Assembly (NCBI RefSeq): GCF_002303925.1
Contig: NZ_MRCS01000004.1
Span: forward strand, 62,001-126,000
Direction: 5' to 3'
From: Pseudomonas sp. ACN8
GTDB taxonomy: Bacteria > Pseudomonadota > Gammaproteobacteria > Pseudomonadales > Pseudomonadaceae
DNA length: 64,000 nt
The notes under the pieces are model-generated. The model worked only from the letters and a program-made list of their open reading frames with translations, was not told the origin of the DNA and searched no databases. The position numbers and the translations under genes are program-made. Positions 56,390 to 64,000 of the stretch are shown in pieces. The stretch's first letter is position 1. The number at the start of each line of letters is the position of its first letter.

Positions 56390-56494
56390 CCTGTAGGAGC
56401 GAGCTTGCTCGCGATGGTCGTGAACGATAACGCGTAAAACCAGATGCCCTGCGGCGCCCATGTGTTTTTCGCGAGCAAGCTCGCTCCTACAGGG
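56390..56494. repeat. REP doublet (REPIN) 10, variant GCGAGCAAGCTCGC
   Basis: Both arms have AAGCTC/GAGCTT instead of AGGCTC/GAGCCT. An extra partial REP (TTGCTCGCGATGTCG) follows near 56501. It lies between hutD and the hutU promoter. Confidence 0.9.
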
Positions 56495-56552
56495 TTGGGT
56501 TTGCTCGCGATGTCGTTTCCCTTCCAAATTACGTTTCCCACAGCGCACCACG

Positions 56553-56600
56553 TTGTTACCGAACGCCCCAGCGTGGCGCAAAACCACGCTCAAGTAACAA
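56553..56600. promoter_or_regulatory. Nested inverted repeat, candidate CbrB/NtrC enhancer for hutU
   Basis: TTGTTAC (56553-56559) and GTAACAA (56594-56600) enclose a second stem GCGTGG-CGCAAAA-CCACGC (56571-56589). It lies 112-160 bp upstream of the sigma-54 promoter. The outer repeat resembles TGTTAC/GTAACA sites described for CbrB; this match is from memory and not verified. Confidence 0.45.
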
Positions 56601-56711
56601 AATCTCCTCGCCACAAAAATCCCCCTCAAAAAATTTCATCTTCGCCACAACCCTTGTTTCAGGCGCTCTCCAGCCATTTCCGAATTTTTCTTGAATGCTC
56701 ATCCAACAAGT

Positions 56712-56727
56712 TGGCCGCTTGATTGCA
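56712..56727 (+). promoter_or_regulatory. Sigma-54 promoter of hutU
   Basis: TGGCCGCTTGATTGCA matches TGGCAC-N5-TTGCA with correct GG-N10-GC spacing. The predicted start at about 56738 lies within the HutC operator. A sigma-54/CbrB-dependent hutU promoter is known in P. fluorescens. Confidence 0.8.
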
Positions 56728-56731
56728 TATG

Positions 56732-56745
56732 CTTGTATGTACAAG
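56732..56745. promoter_or_regulatory. HutC operator at the hutU start
   Basis: CTTGTATGTACAAG is a 14-bp near-perfect palindrome of the kind reported for HutC (CTTGTATATACAAG type). It covers the predicted +1 of the hutU sigma-54 promoter, so bound HutC would block initiation. Confidence 0.8.
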
Positions 56746-56875
56746 TAAAGACGTATGCGTATGAGTCACGAAGACTCAACCATCGTCCACTGATTCGCCG
56801 GTGTGCACTGATGCCCATTGGCTTGCTCGCCCACTGCCTGGGTTGGTTTGGATTGATTGCTGAGGAGTCTTTTTC

Positions 56876-58558
56876 GTGACTGACATTAAACGTACCAAGT
56901 TTCGTGACGTTGAAATCCGTGCCGCACGCGGTAACAAGCTGACCGCCAAGAGCTGGCTGACCGAAGCGCCGCTGCGCATGCTGATGAACAACCTCGACCC
57001 GGAAGTCGCCGAGAACCCTAAAGAACTGGTGGTTTACGGTGGTATCGGTCGCGCTGCACGTAACTGGGAATGCTACGACAAGATCGTCGAAAGCCTGACC
57101 AACCTGAACGACGACGAGACCTTGCTGGTGCAGTCCGGCAAGCCGGTCGGCGTGTTCAAGACCCACAGCAATGCCCCGCGCGTACTGATCGCCAACTCCA
57201 ACCTGGTTCCACACTGGGCGAGCTGGGAACACTTCAACGAACTGGACGCCAAAGGCCTGGCCATGTACGGCCAGATGACCGCCGGCAGCTGGATCTACAT
57301 CGGTAGCCAGGGCATCGTCCAAGGCACCTACGAAACCTTCGTCGAAGCCGGTCGCCAACACTACAACGATGACCTCAAGGGCAAGTGGGTACTGACCGCT
57401 GGCCTTGGCGGCATGGGTGGCGCCCAGCCTCTGGCTGCAACCCTGGCCGGCGCTTGCTCGCTGAACATCGAATGCCAGCAGATCAGCATCGATTTCCGTC
57501 TGAAAAGCCGCTACGTCGATGAGCAGGCTACCGACCTCGACGACGCTCTGGCCCGCATCGCCAAGTACACCAAAGAAGGCAAGGCGATTTCCATCGCACT
57601 GCTGGGCAACGCCGCTGAAATCCTGCCGGAACTGGTCAAGCGTGGCGTACGCCCGGACATGGTTACCGACCAGACCAGCGCCCACGACCCGCTCAACGGG
57701 TACCTGCCGGCCGGCTGGACCTGGGACGAATACCGCGCTCGCGCCAAGACCGAGCCAGCCGCTGTGGTAAAGGCCGCCAAGCAATCGATGGCCGTGCACG
57801 TCAAAGCGATGCTCGAGTTCCAGAAAATGGGCGTACCGACCTTCGACTACGGCAACAATATCCGTCAGATGGCGCAGGAAGAAGGCGTGGAAAACGCATT
57901 CGACTTCCCGGGTTTCGTACCGGCCTACATCCGTCCGCTGTTCTGCCGTGGCATCGGCCCGTTCCGTTGGGCTGCACTGTCGGGCAACGCTGAAGACATC
58001 TACAAGACCGACGCCAAGGTCAAGGAACTGATCCCGGACGACGCCCACCTGCACAACTGGTTGGACATGGCCCGCGAGCGCATCAGCTTCCAGGGTCTGC
58101 CGGCACGAATCTGCTGGGTTGGCCTGGGCCTGCGCGCCAAGCTGGGCCTGGCGTTCAACGAAATGGTACGCAGCGGCGAGTTGTCCGCGCCCATCGTGAT
58201 CGGCCGCGACCACCTGGACTCCGGTTCGGTATCGAGCCCGAACCGCGAAACCGAATCGATGCAAGACGGTTCCGACGCCGTTTCCGACTGGCCACTGCTC
58301 AACGCCTTGCTCAACACCGCGAGCGGCGCGACCTGGGTTTCCCTGCACCACGGCGGCGGCGTCGGCATGGGCTTCTCCCAGCACTCGGGCATGGTGATCG
58401 TCTGCGACGGTACTGACGAAGCGGCCGAGCGTATCGCTCGCGTGCTGCACAACGACCCGGCCACTGGCGTTATGCGTCACGCCGATGCCGGTTACCAGAT
58501 CGCCATCGACTGCGCCAAGGAACAAGGGCTGAACCTGCCGATGATTACCGGCAAGTAA
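56876..58558 (+). CDS. hutU: Urocanate hydratase
   Basis: A 560-aa NAD-dependent enzyme converting urocanate to imidazolone propionate, the second step of histidine breakdown. Cofactor-binding [10 protein letters not shown] is near residue 178. The catalytic Cys region is [11 protein letters not shown]. Further blocks are [19 protein letters not shown] and [18 protein letters not shown]. It starts at GTG 56876 behind GAGGAG and is first in the operon with hutXWV and the two hutH genes. Confidence 0.98.
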   Translation: MTDIKRTKFRDVEIRAARGNKLTAKSWLTEAPLRMLMNNLDPEVAENPKELVVYGGIGRAARNWECYDKIVESLTNLNDDETLLVQSGKPVGVFKTHSNAPRVLIANSNLVPHWASWEHFNELDAKGLAMYGQMTAGSWIYIGSQGIVQGTYETFVEAGRQHYNDDLKGKWVLTAGLGGMGGAQPLAATLAGACSLNIECQQISIDFRLKSRYVDEQATDLDDALARIAKYTKEGKAISIALLGNAAEILPELVKRGVRPDMVTDQTSAHDPLNGYLPAGWTWDEYRARAKTEPAAVVKAAKQSMAVHVKAMLEFQKMGVPTFDYGNNIRQMAQEEGVENAFDFPGFVPAYIRPLFCRGIGPFRWAALSGNAEDIYKTDAKVKELIPDDAHLHNWLDMARERISFQGLPARICWVGLGLRAKLGLAFNEMVRSGELSAPIVIGRDHLDSGSVSSPNRETESMQDGSDAVSDWPLLNALLNTASGATWVSLHHGGGVGMGFSQHSGMVIVCDGTDEAAERIARVLHNDPATGVMRHADAGYQIAIDCAKEQGLNLPMITGK

Positions 58559-58587
58559 CACCTGATCTGTGGGAGCTGCTTTTATGT

Positions 58588-58613
58588 GAGAGCGAGTTCG
58601 CTCGCTCTCACTG
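58588..58613. other. Hairpin between hutU and hutX
   Basis: GTGAGAGCGAG and CTCGCTCTCAC form an 11-bp perfect stem around loop TTCG. No T tract follows. It may weaken read-through or protect upstream RNA. Confidence 0.6.
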
Positions 58614-58791
58614 GCCACGCAGCGGCATTACGCAATACCAGACCGTTTGATCCTGCCGTTTCGAGCAGGACGCTGTCACCGAACAAAAGCTGAATGTCGG
58701 TCGCGCTGCGGCGCAGGCCTGATTGGACGTGGACAGGGCTGGATGCCTCTTGACTGCCGTAAGCCAATTCATGATTAGGAGCGTCACAACA

Positions 58792-59760
58792 ATGAAATCG
58801 AACAAGACCCTGCTGACCACATTGCTTTCCATGGGCCTGCTGGCCAGCGCTGGCGCCACTCAGGCGGCGGGTTGGTGCGAGTCGGGCAAACCGGTGAAGT
58901 TCGCCGGTTTGAACTGGGAAAGCGCCATGCTGCTGACCGATGTGATGCAAGTCGTGTTGGAGAAAGGCTACGACTGCAAGACTGACAGCCTGCCGGGCAA
59001 CTCCATCACCATGGAAAACGCCTTGGGCAGCAACGATATTCAAGTGTTTGCCGAAGAATGGGTCGGCCGCAGCGAAGTCTGGAACAAGGCCGAGAAGGCC
59101 GGCAAGGTCGTCGGTGTCGGCGCGCCGGTGGTTGGCGCGATCGAAGGCTGGTACGTGCCGCGCTACGTGATCGAAGGCGACGCCAAGCGCAAGCTGGAAG
59201 CCAAGGCCCCGGACCTGAAAAACATTGCTGACCTGGGCAAATACTCGGCGATCTTCAAGGACGCCGAAGAGCCGTCCAAGGGCCGTTTCTACAACTGCCC
59301 GGCCGGTTGGACCTGTGAGCTGGACAACAGCGAAATGCTGAAAAGCTACGGCCTGGAAAGCACCTACACCAACTTCCGCCCAGGCACCGGCCCGGCACTG
59401 GATGCCGCCGTGCTGTCGAGCTACAAGCGTGGCGAGCCGATCCTGTTCTACTACTGGTCGCCAACCCCGCTGATGGGCCAGATCGACGTGGTCAAACTCG
59501 AAGAGAAACCAGGCGTGAACAAGACCGTGACCATCAAGGTCGGCCTGTCCAAGACCTTCCACGACGAAGCACCGGAACTGGTGGCCGTGCTGGAAAAGGT
59601 CAACGTGCCAATCGACCTGCTGAACCAGAACCTTGGGCGCATGACCAAAGAGCGGATCGAGTCGCCAAAACTGGCCAAGATCTTCCTGAAGGAACATCCT
59701 GAAGTCTGGCACGCATGGGTGAGCGAAGACGCAGCCAAGAAAATCGACGCGGCCTTGTAG
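58792..59760 (+). CDS. hutX: Histidine ABC transporter binding protein HutX
   Basis: A 322-aa periplasmic protein of the quaternary-amine (OpuAC) family. The signal peptide ends at ATQAAG; the mature protein begins WCESGKPVKFAGLNWESAMLLTDV. Characteristic sequences are LPGNSITMENAL and YKRGEPILFYYWSPTPLMGQID. In hut loci this protein serves the HutXWV histidine importer. The ATG at 58792 heads the signal peptide and has AGGAG upstream. Confidence 0.9.
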   Translation: MKSNKTLLTTLLSMGLLASAGATQAAGWCESGKPVKFAGLNWESAMLLTDVMQVVLEKGYDCKTDSLPGNSITMENALGSNDIQVFAEEWVGRSEVWNKAEKAGKVVGVGAPVVGAIEGWYVPRYVIEGDAKRKLEAKAPDLKNIADLGKYSAIFKDAEEPSKGRFYNCPAGWTCELDNSEMLKSYGLESTYTNFRPGTGPALDAAVLSSYKRGEPILFYYWSPTPLMGQIDVVKLEEKPGVNKTVTIKVGLSKTFHDEAPELVAVLEKVNVPIDLLNQNLGRMTKERIESPKLAKIFLKEHPEVWHAWVSEDAAKKIDAAL

Positions 59761-59830
59761 GTTGGGCTTTTCCGGCTGTCGGCAACGGCAGTCGGACGCT
59801 TGATCGCAACCCCTTGATTGAGAGTCTCTT

Positions 59831-60682
59831 ATGTTTCCCGAAAGCTTTACCTTTTCCATCGCCGACTGGGTCAACGGTTGGGTCGATTCGCTGGTCACCA
59901 ACTACGGCGACGTTTTTCGCAGCATCTCCGACACCCTGTTGTGGGCCATCGTCAATCTCGAAAGCCTGCTGCGCGCTGCACCCTGGTGGCTGATGCTGGC
60001 GATCGTGGCCGGTGTGGCCTGGCATGCGACCCGCAAGGTCGTGACCACTGGCGTCATCGTCGGTCTGCTGTTTCTGGTGGGTGCGGTCGGCCTCTGGGAC
60101 AAGCTGATGCAGACCCTGGCGCTGATGATGGTGGCGACGATCATTTCGGTGTTGATCGGCATTCCGCTGGGCATTCTCTCGGCGCGCAGCAATCGCCTGC
60201 GTTCGATATTGATGCCGTTGCTGGACATCATGCAGACCATGCCGAGCTTCGTGTACCTGATCCCGGTGCTGATGCTGTTTGGCCTGGGCAAGGTCCCGGC
60301 GATTTTCGCCACGGTGATCTACGCCGCGCCGCCACTGATCCGCTTGACCGATCTGGGCATTCGCCAGGTTGACGGCGAAGTGATGGAAGCGATCAACGCC
60401 TTCGGTGCCAACCGCTGGCAGCAACTGTTCGGCGTGCAACTGCCTCTGGCCCTGCCGAGCATCATGGCCGGGATCAACCAGACCACCATGATGGCCCTGT
60501 CGATGGTGGTGATTGCCTCGATGATCGGTGCCCGTGGCCTGGGTGAAGACGTGCTGGTGGGGATTCAGACCCTCAACGTCGGACGTGGCCTTGAAGCCGG
60601 TCTGGCGATCGTGATTCTGGCCGTGGTGATCGACCGCATTACACAAGCGTACGGTCGCGCACGGCATGAGGTGAGCAAATGA
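59831..60682 (+). CDS. hutW: Histidine ABC transporter permease HutW
   Basis: A 283-aa inner-membrane protein with about six helices. WRQL-type EAA loop [39 protein letters not shown] is near residue 190, characteristic of ProW/OpuAB-like permeases. It starts [22 protein letters not shown]. Its end overlaps the hutV start (ATGA). Confidence 0.92.
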   Translation: MFPESFTFSIADWVNGWVDSLVTNYGDVFRSISDTLLWAIVNLESLLRAAPWWLMLAIVAGVAWHATRKVVTTGVIVGLLFLVGAVGLWDKLMQTLALMMVATIISVLIGIPLGILSARSNRLRSILMPLLDIMQTMPSFVYLIPVLMLFGLGKVPAIFATVIYAAPPLIRLTDLGIRQVDGEVMEAINAFGANRWQQLFGVQLPLALPSIMAGINQTTMMALSMVVIASMIGARGLGEDVLVGIQTLNVGRGLEAGLAIVILAVVIDRITQAYGRARHEVSK

Positions 60683-61509
60683 ACAACGCAACCGTGAGCA
60701 AGATCGAAGTCAAGAACGTCTTCAAGATTTTCGGCAACCGTTCCAAGGATGCGCTGGCCATGATCGGCCAGGGCAAGACCAAGGATCAGGTGCTGGCCGA
60801 GACCGGCTGCGTGGTCGGCGTGAACGACCTGTCCCTGAGCATCGGCAGCGGCGAGATCTTCGTGATCATGGGCCTGTCGGGTTCCGGCAAGTCGACCCTG
60901 GTCCGCCACTTCAACCGCCTGATCGACCCGACCAGCGGCGCGATCCTGGTGGACGGCGTGGACATCCTGCAATACGACATGGAAGCCCTGCGCGAATTTC
61001 GTCGGCGCAAGATCAGCATGGTGTTCCAGAGCTTCGGCCTGTTGCCGCACAAGAGCGTGCTGGACAACGTCGCCTACGGCCTGAAAATCCGTGGCGAAAC
61101 CAAAGCCATGTGCGCCGAGCGTGCGCTGCACTGGATCAACACCGTGGGCCTCAAGGGCTACGAAAACAAATACCCGCACCAGCTCTCCGGCGGCATGCGT
61201 CAACGTGTGGGCCTGGCCCGCGCCCTGGCGGCGGACACCGACATCATCCTGATGGACGAGGCCTTCAGCGCCCTCGACCCGCTGATCCGCGCCGAAATGC
61301 AGGACCAGTTGCTGGAACTGCAAAAGACCCTGCACAAGACCATCGTTTTCATCACCCACGACCTCGACGAAGCCGTGCGCATCGGCAACCGCATTGCGAT
61401 CCTCAAGGATGGCCGCCTGATCCAGGTCGGCACGCCGAAAGAGATCCTGCATTCGCCGGCGGATGAATATGTCGACCGCTTTGTGCAGCGTCGGGCGGCG
61501 GTGGTTTGA
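60679..61509 (+). CDS. hutV: Histidine ABC transporter ATPase HutV
   Basis: A 276-aa ATPase of the ProV/OpuAA type, without the C-terminal CBS domains of full ProV. Walker A is GLSGSGKST near residue 72, signature LSGGMRQR near 172, Walker [14 protein letters not shown]. The N-terminal [33 protein letters not shown] is the glycine-betaine family extension. It works with HutW and HutX. Confidence 0.92.
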   Translation: MNNATVSKIEVKNVFKIFGNRSKDALAMIGQGKTKDQVLAETGCVVGVNDLSLSIGSGEIFVIMGLSGSGKSTLVRHFNRLIDPTSGAILVDGVDILQYDMEALREFRRRKISMVFQSFGLLPHKSVLDNVAYGLKIRGETKAMCAERALHWINTVGLKGYENKYPHQLSGGMRQRVGLARALAADTDIILMDEAFSALDPLIRAEMQDQLLELQKTLHKTIVFITHDLDEAVRIGNRIAILKDGRLIQVGTPKEILHSPADEYVDRFVQRRAAVV

Positions 61510-61534
61510 GAGATTTGCAGTGAGTGAGCTGGCC

Positions 61535-61602
61535 CCTTCGCGAGCAGGCTCGCTCCCACAGGGAAATGCATTCCAATGTGGGAGCGAGCCTGCTCGCGAA
61601 GG
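61535..61602. repeat. REP doublet (REPIN) 11
   Basis: Standard GCGAGCAGGCTCGC arms lie in inverted orientation between hutV and hutH1, inside the hut operon. Confidence 0.92.
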
Positions 61603-61641
61603 CGGCGGTGAAGCTGCATCAATATTTGGATGAGGTTGAAG

Positions 61642-63165
61642 ATGTCCCAGGCTGAAAAAATCGTTATCACCGAAGCGCAGGTCACTTGGCAGGACGTGGT
61701 CGCCGTGGCCCGCGATGGCGCACAGCTTGAGCTGTCGGCACCGATCTGGGCGCGCATCGAAAACGCGCAGGCCATCGTCCAGCGCATCGTCACCAGCGGC
61801 GAACGTGCCTACGGCATCAACACCGGCCTGGGTGCGCTGTGCAACGTCTCGCTGCAGGACGAACAACTCAGCCAGTTGTCACGCAACACCTTGCTCAGCC
61901 ACGCCTGTGGCGTTGGCGCGCCACTGACCAACGAGCAGACCCGCTCGATCATGTGCGCCGCCGTGGTCAACTACAGCCACGGCAAATCCGGCCTGCACCG
62001 TCAGGTCGTCGAAGCCCTGCTGGCGCTGCTCAACCGTGGCATCACCCCGCAAGTGCCGTCCCAGGGTTCCGTGGGCTACCTGACCCACATGGCACACATC
62101 GGCATCGCGCTGCTGGGTGTCGGCAATGTCAGCTATCGCGGCCAGATCGTTTCTGCGCAGCAAGCGTTGGCCGAAGAAGGCCTGCAACCGGTCAGGCTCG
62201 GGGCCAAGGACGGTTTGTGCCTGGTCAACGGTACGCCGTGCATGACCGGCCTGAGCTGCCTGGCGATTGCCGATGCCGCGCGCCTGCTGGAGTGGGCCGA
62301 CGTGATCGGTGCCATGAGCTTCGAAGCCCAGCGCGGGCAGATCGACGCGTTCGATGCCGAGATCATCGCGCTCAAGCCGCACCCTGGCATGCAGCAGGTC
62401 GGGATCAACCTGCGGGCCTTGCTCGACGGCAGCGAAGTGATCGCCAAGAGCAAAGGCATTCGTACGCAAGACGCCCTGAGCATTCGCTCGATTCCGCAGG
62501 TGCACGGCGCCGCTCGCGACCAATTGGTACACGCGACCCAACAGATCGAAACCGAACTCAACGGCGCCACCGACAACCCGTTGGTGCTGGGCACCGCGGA
62601 CAATTACCGCGTGGTGTCCCAGGCCAACCCCCACGGCCAGTCCGTGGCAATGGCGGCGGACCTGCTGGCGATTGCCATGGCGGAAATCGGCTCCATCGCC
62701 GAGCGTCGCCTGGACCGCTTGATCAATCCGCACGTCAGCGGCCTGCCGGCCTTCCTGGTGGCCAACCCGGGTGTCAACTCCGGGATGATGATCGTGCAAT
62801 ACGTGGCCGCTTCGCTGTGCGCGGAGAATCGTCAACTGGCGCAACCGGCGGTGCTGGATAACTACGTGACGTCGGGTTTGCAGGAAGACCACCTGAGCCT
62901 GGGCACCAACGCCGCGCTGAAGCTGCACCGCGCGCTGGAAAACTGCACGCAGATCCTCGCCATCGAGTACCTGTTGGCGGCCCAGGCGTTCGAGTTCCTC
63001 AAAGAACAACGCTTCGGCGCGGGCACCGATACTGCCTGGCGTCTGCTGCGCGAGCATGTTGCCCCCTACGACCAGGATCGCTGGTTGGCACCGGACATTG
63101 CCGCCGCTGCTGCGGTATTGAAAGACCCGATTTTGCTGCACAACGCTTTTCCAGAACTGAACTGA
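61642..63165 (+). CDS. hutH1: Histidine ammonia-lyase homologue lacking the MIO triad (HutH1)
   Basis: A 507-aa aromatic amino-acid lyase homologue. YGINTGLG, LVNGTPCMTG, ATDNPLVLG, QANPHGQSVAMAADLLA and SGLQEDHLSLGTNAALKL align with histidase. At the cofactor site it reads GSVG-YLTHMAHIG (Gly145-Tyr146), where HutH has [15 protein letters not shown]; the Ala-Ser-Gly that cyclises to MIO is absent and the segment is three residues shorter. The QDPYSLR tyrosine is replaced (QDALSIR). Ordinary lyase activity is therefore not expected. It sits between the hutXWV transporter and the intact hutH. The ATG at 61642 has GAGG upstream; the start could also be ATG 61630. Confidence 0.93.
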   Translation: MSQAEKIVITEAQVTWQDVVAVARDGAQLELSAPIWARIENAQAIVQRIVTSGERAYGINTGLGALCNVSLQDEQLSQLSRNTLLSHACGVGAPLTNEQTRSIMCAAVVNYSHGKSGLHRQVVEALLALLNRGITPQVPSQGSVGYLTHMAHIGIALLGVGNVSYRGQIVSAQQALAEEGLQPVRLGAKDGLCLVNGTPCMTGLSCLAIADAARLLEWADVIGAMSFEAQRGQIDAFDAEIIALKPHPGMQQVGINLRALLDGSEVIAKSKGIRTQDALSIRSIPQVHGAARDQLVHATQQIETELNGATDNPLVLGTADNYRVVSQANPHGQSVAMAADLLAIAMAEIGSIAERRLDRLINPHVSGLPAFLVANPGVNSGMMIVQYVAASLCAENRQLAQPAVLDNYVTSGLQEDHLSLGTNAALKLHRALENCTQILAIEYLLAAQAFEFLKEQRFGAGTDTAWRLLREHVAPYDQDRWLAPDIAAAAAVLKDPILLHNAFPELN

Positions 63166-63278
63166 CTTCCACAACACCAGCGTGCCAAGGCGCGTCTCCC
63201 CAAAAGGCAGACGCGACGGACAACGGACATCTCCGGAGCGTCTGGTGAGTTAATAACAACTCTCAAAAGGAGCACAAA

Positions 63279-64000
63279 ATGACTGCGCTAAACCTGATTC
63301 CCGGCCAACTGACCCTCGCCCAACTGCGTGACGTCTACCAGCAGCCGGTGAAACTGACCCTCGACCACAGCGCCTCGGCCCAGATCGAAGCCAGTGTTGC
63401 CTGCGTGGAACAGATCCTCGCCGAGAACCGCACCGCCTACGGCATCAATACCGGTTTCGGCCTGCTGGCCTCGACCCGCATCGCCAGCGAAGACCTGGAA
63501 AACCTGCAGCGCTCGCTGGTGCTGTCCCACGCCGCCGGTGTCGGCCAGCCGATCAGCGATGACCTGGTGCGTTTGATCATGGTGCTCAAGGTCAACAGCC
63601 TGAGCCGTGGTTTCTCCGGCATCCGCCGAGTGGTGATCGACGCGCTGATCGCCCTGATCAACGCTGAGGTGTACCCGCACATTCCATTGAAAGGTTCGGT
63701 CGGTGCTTCCGGTGACCTGGCGCCTCTGGCCCACATGTCGCTGGTGCTGCTGGGCGAAGGCAAGGCGCGTTACAAAGGCGAGTGGATGGAAGCCACCGAA
63801 GCGCTGAAAGTTGCGGGTCTGACCCCGCTGACCCTGGCTGCGAAAGAAGGCCTGGCGCTGCTCAACGGCACTCAGGTGTCCACTGCTTTTGCCCTGCGTG
63901 GCCTGTTCGAAGGCGAAGACCTGTTCGCCGGTGCCTTGGCACTGGGCGGCCTGACCGTTGAAGCGGTCCTGGGCTCGCGCTCGCCGTTCGACGCACGCAT
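63279..64000 (+). CDS. hutH: Histidine ammonia-lyase (HutH), cut by window edge
   Basis: The first 240 residues of histidase, the first step of histidine breakdown. [15 protein letters not shown] is near residue 55. The MIO-forming Ala143-Ser144-Gly145 is intact in [38 protein letters not shown] follows near residue 200. The start follows AAAAGGAG. The C-terminal half lies outside the window, so completeness is not proven. It follows hutH1 after about 110 bp with a small inverted repeat (GCGTCT/AGACGC, 63192-63215). Confidence 0.97.
   Translation, partial: MTALNLIPGQLTLAQLRDVYQQPVKLTLDHSASAQIEASVACVEQILAENRTAYGINTGFGLLASTRIASEDLENLQRSLVLSHAAGVGQPISDDLVRLIMVLKVNSLSRGFSGIRRVVIDALIALINAEVYPHIPLKGSVGASGDLAPLAHMSLVLLGEGKARYKGEWMEATEALKVAGLTPLTLAAKEGLALLNGTQVSTAFALRGLFEGEDLFAGALALGGLTVEAVLGSRSPFDAR

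Larger units (their letters stand above)
56387..56875. other. hutU control region (489 bp)
   Basis: This region contains a REP doublet (56390-56494), a long nested inverted repeat (56553-56600), a sigma-54 promoter (56712-56727) and a HutC operator (56732-56745). No gene is evident. The promoter serves the hutU-hutXWV-hutH operon downstream. Confidence 0.7.

Noticed and set aside
56699..58618. Long open frame (639 aa) antisense to hutU
   Set aside because: It is the mirror of a highly conserved enzyme gene; GC-rich third positions leave the antisense frame open. No domain, no Shine-Dalgarno sequence.
19413..61602. CRISPR array
   Set aside because: The recurring GAGCCTGCTCGCGA motifs are scattered REP doublets kilobases apart in inverted pairs, not regularly spaced direct repeats.

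Overview
The window looks like a chromosomal segment of a Pseudomonas of the P. fluorescens group. The grounds are gene content and order (ntrBC-trmL-secB-grxC-gpmI-envC-ctpA, hisBHAF, hutFCDU with a histidine ABC transporter), GC-rich codon use, and many REP doublets built on the GCGAGCAGGCTCGC palindrome typical of this group. It carries about 61 protein genes, two tRNAs and one probable small RNA. Gene identities come from recognised sequence motifs and synteny; no database search was run.

Layout. 1-480: the start of a phage/island-type integrase, truncated by the window edge, sits beside tRNA-Thr(TGT), so an integrated element probably lies to the left. 557-7877: an FkbM methyltransferase, a second methyltransferase, a polar amino-acid ABC importer (HisP/J/Q/M type) and a GABA permease with a sigma-54 promoter. 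7900-13050: an accessory stretch with a vapBC module between two near-identical hairpins, two tandem paralogues of unknown function, an alpha/beta hydrolase, a DUF1016 nuclease-like gene whose start is frameshifted at a G6 tract, and two small exported proteins. 13236-17500: tRNA-Phe(GAA), the yggX-mutY-asmA operon and a PanZ-like acetyltransferase. 17732-23539: an oxalate/formate-type MFS carrier, then hisB-hisH-DUF2164-hisA-hisF and an orphan periplasmic binding protein. 23667-31241: cell-division/envelope genes (YibQ-like, ctpA, envC), gpmI, rhodanese, grxC, secB, trmL.

31241-36740 is a nitrogen-control block: ntrBC, glnA with a sigma-54 promoter, and downstream of ntrC an 80-bp tandem repeat led by its own sigma-54 promoter and an NtrC-like site. 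By position and structure this is the sRNA NrsZ. 36954-53491 is mostly housekeeping: thiI, typA, glgP, a DUF2339/DUF3999 membrane pair, fbp, an amino-acid type chemoreceptor and a lipocalin. 53599-64000 is the histidine utilisation locus: hutF on the minus strand, then hutC-hutD, and hutU-hutXWV-hutH1-hutH behind a sigma-54 promoter whose predicted start lies inside a HutC operator.

The most notable items are the NrsZ-like repeat RNA, a histidase paralogue (hutH1) that lacks the Ala-Ser-Gly triad needed to form the MIO cofactor, REP doublets with matched changes in both stem arms, the homopolymer frameshift in the DUF1016 gene, and a layered regulatory region upstream of hutU. Genes for nitrogen acquisition dominate the window, and four plausible sigma-54 promoters serve them.
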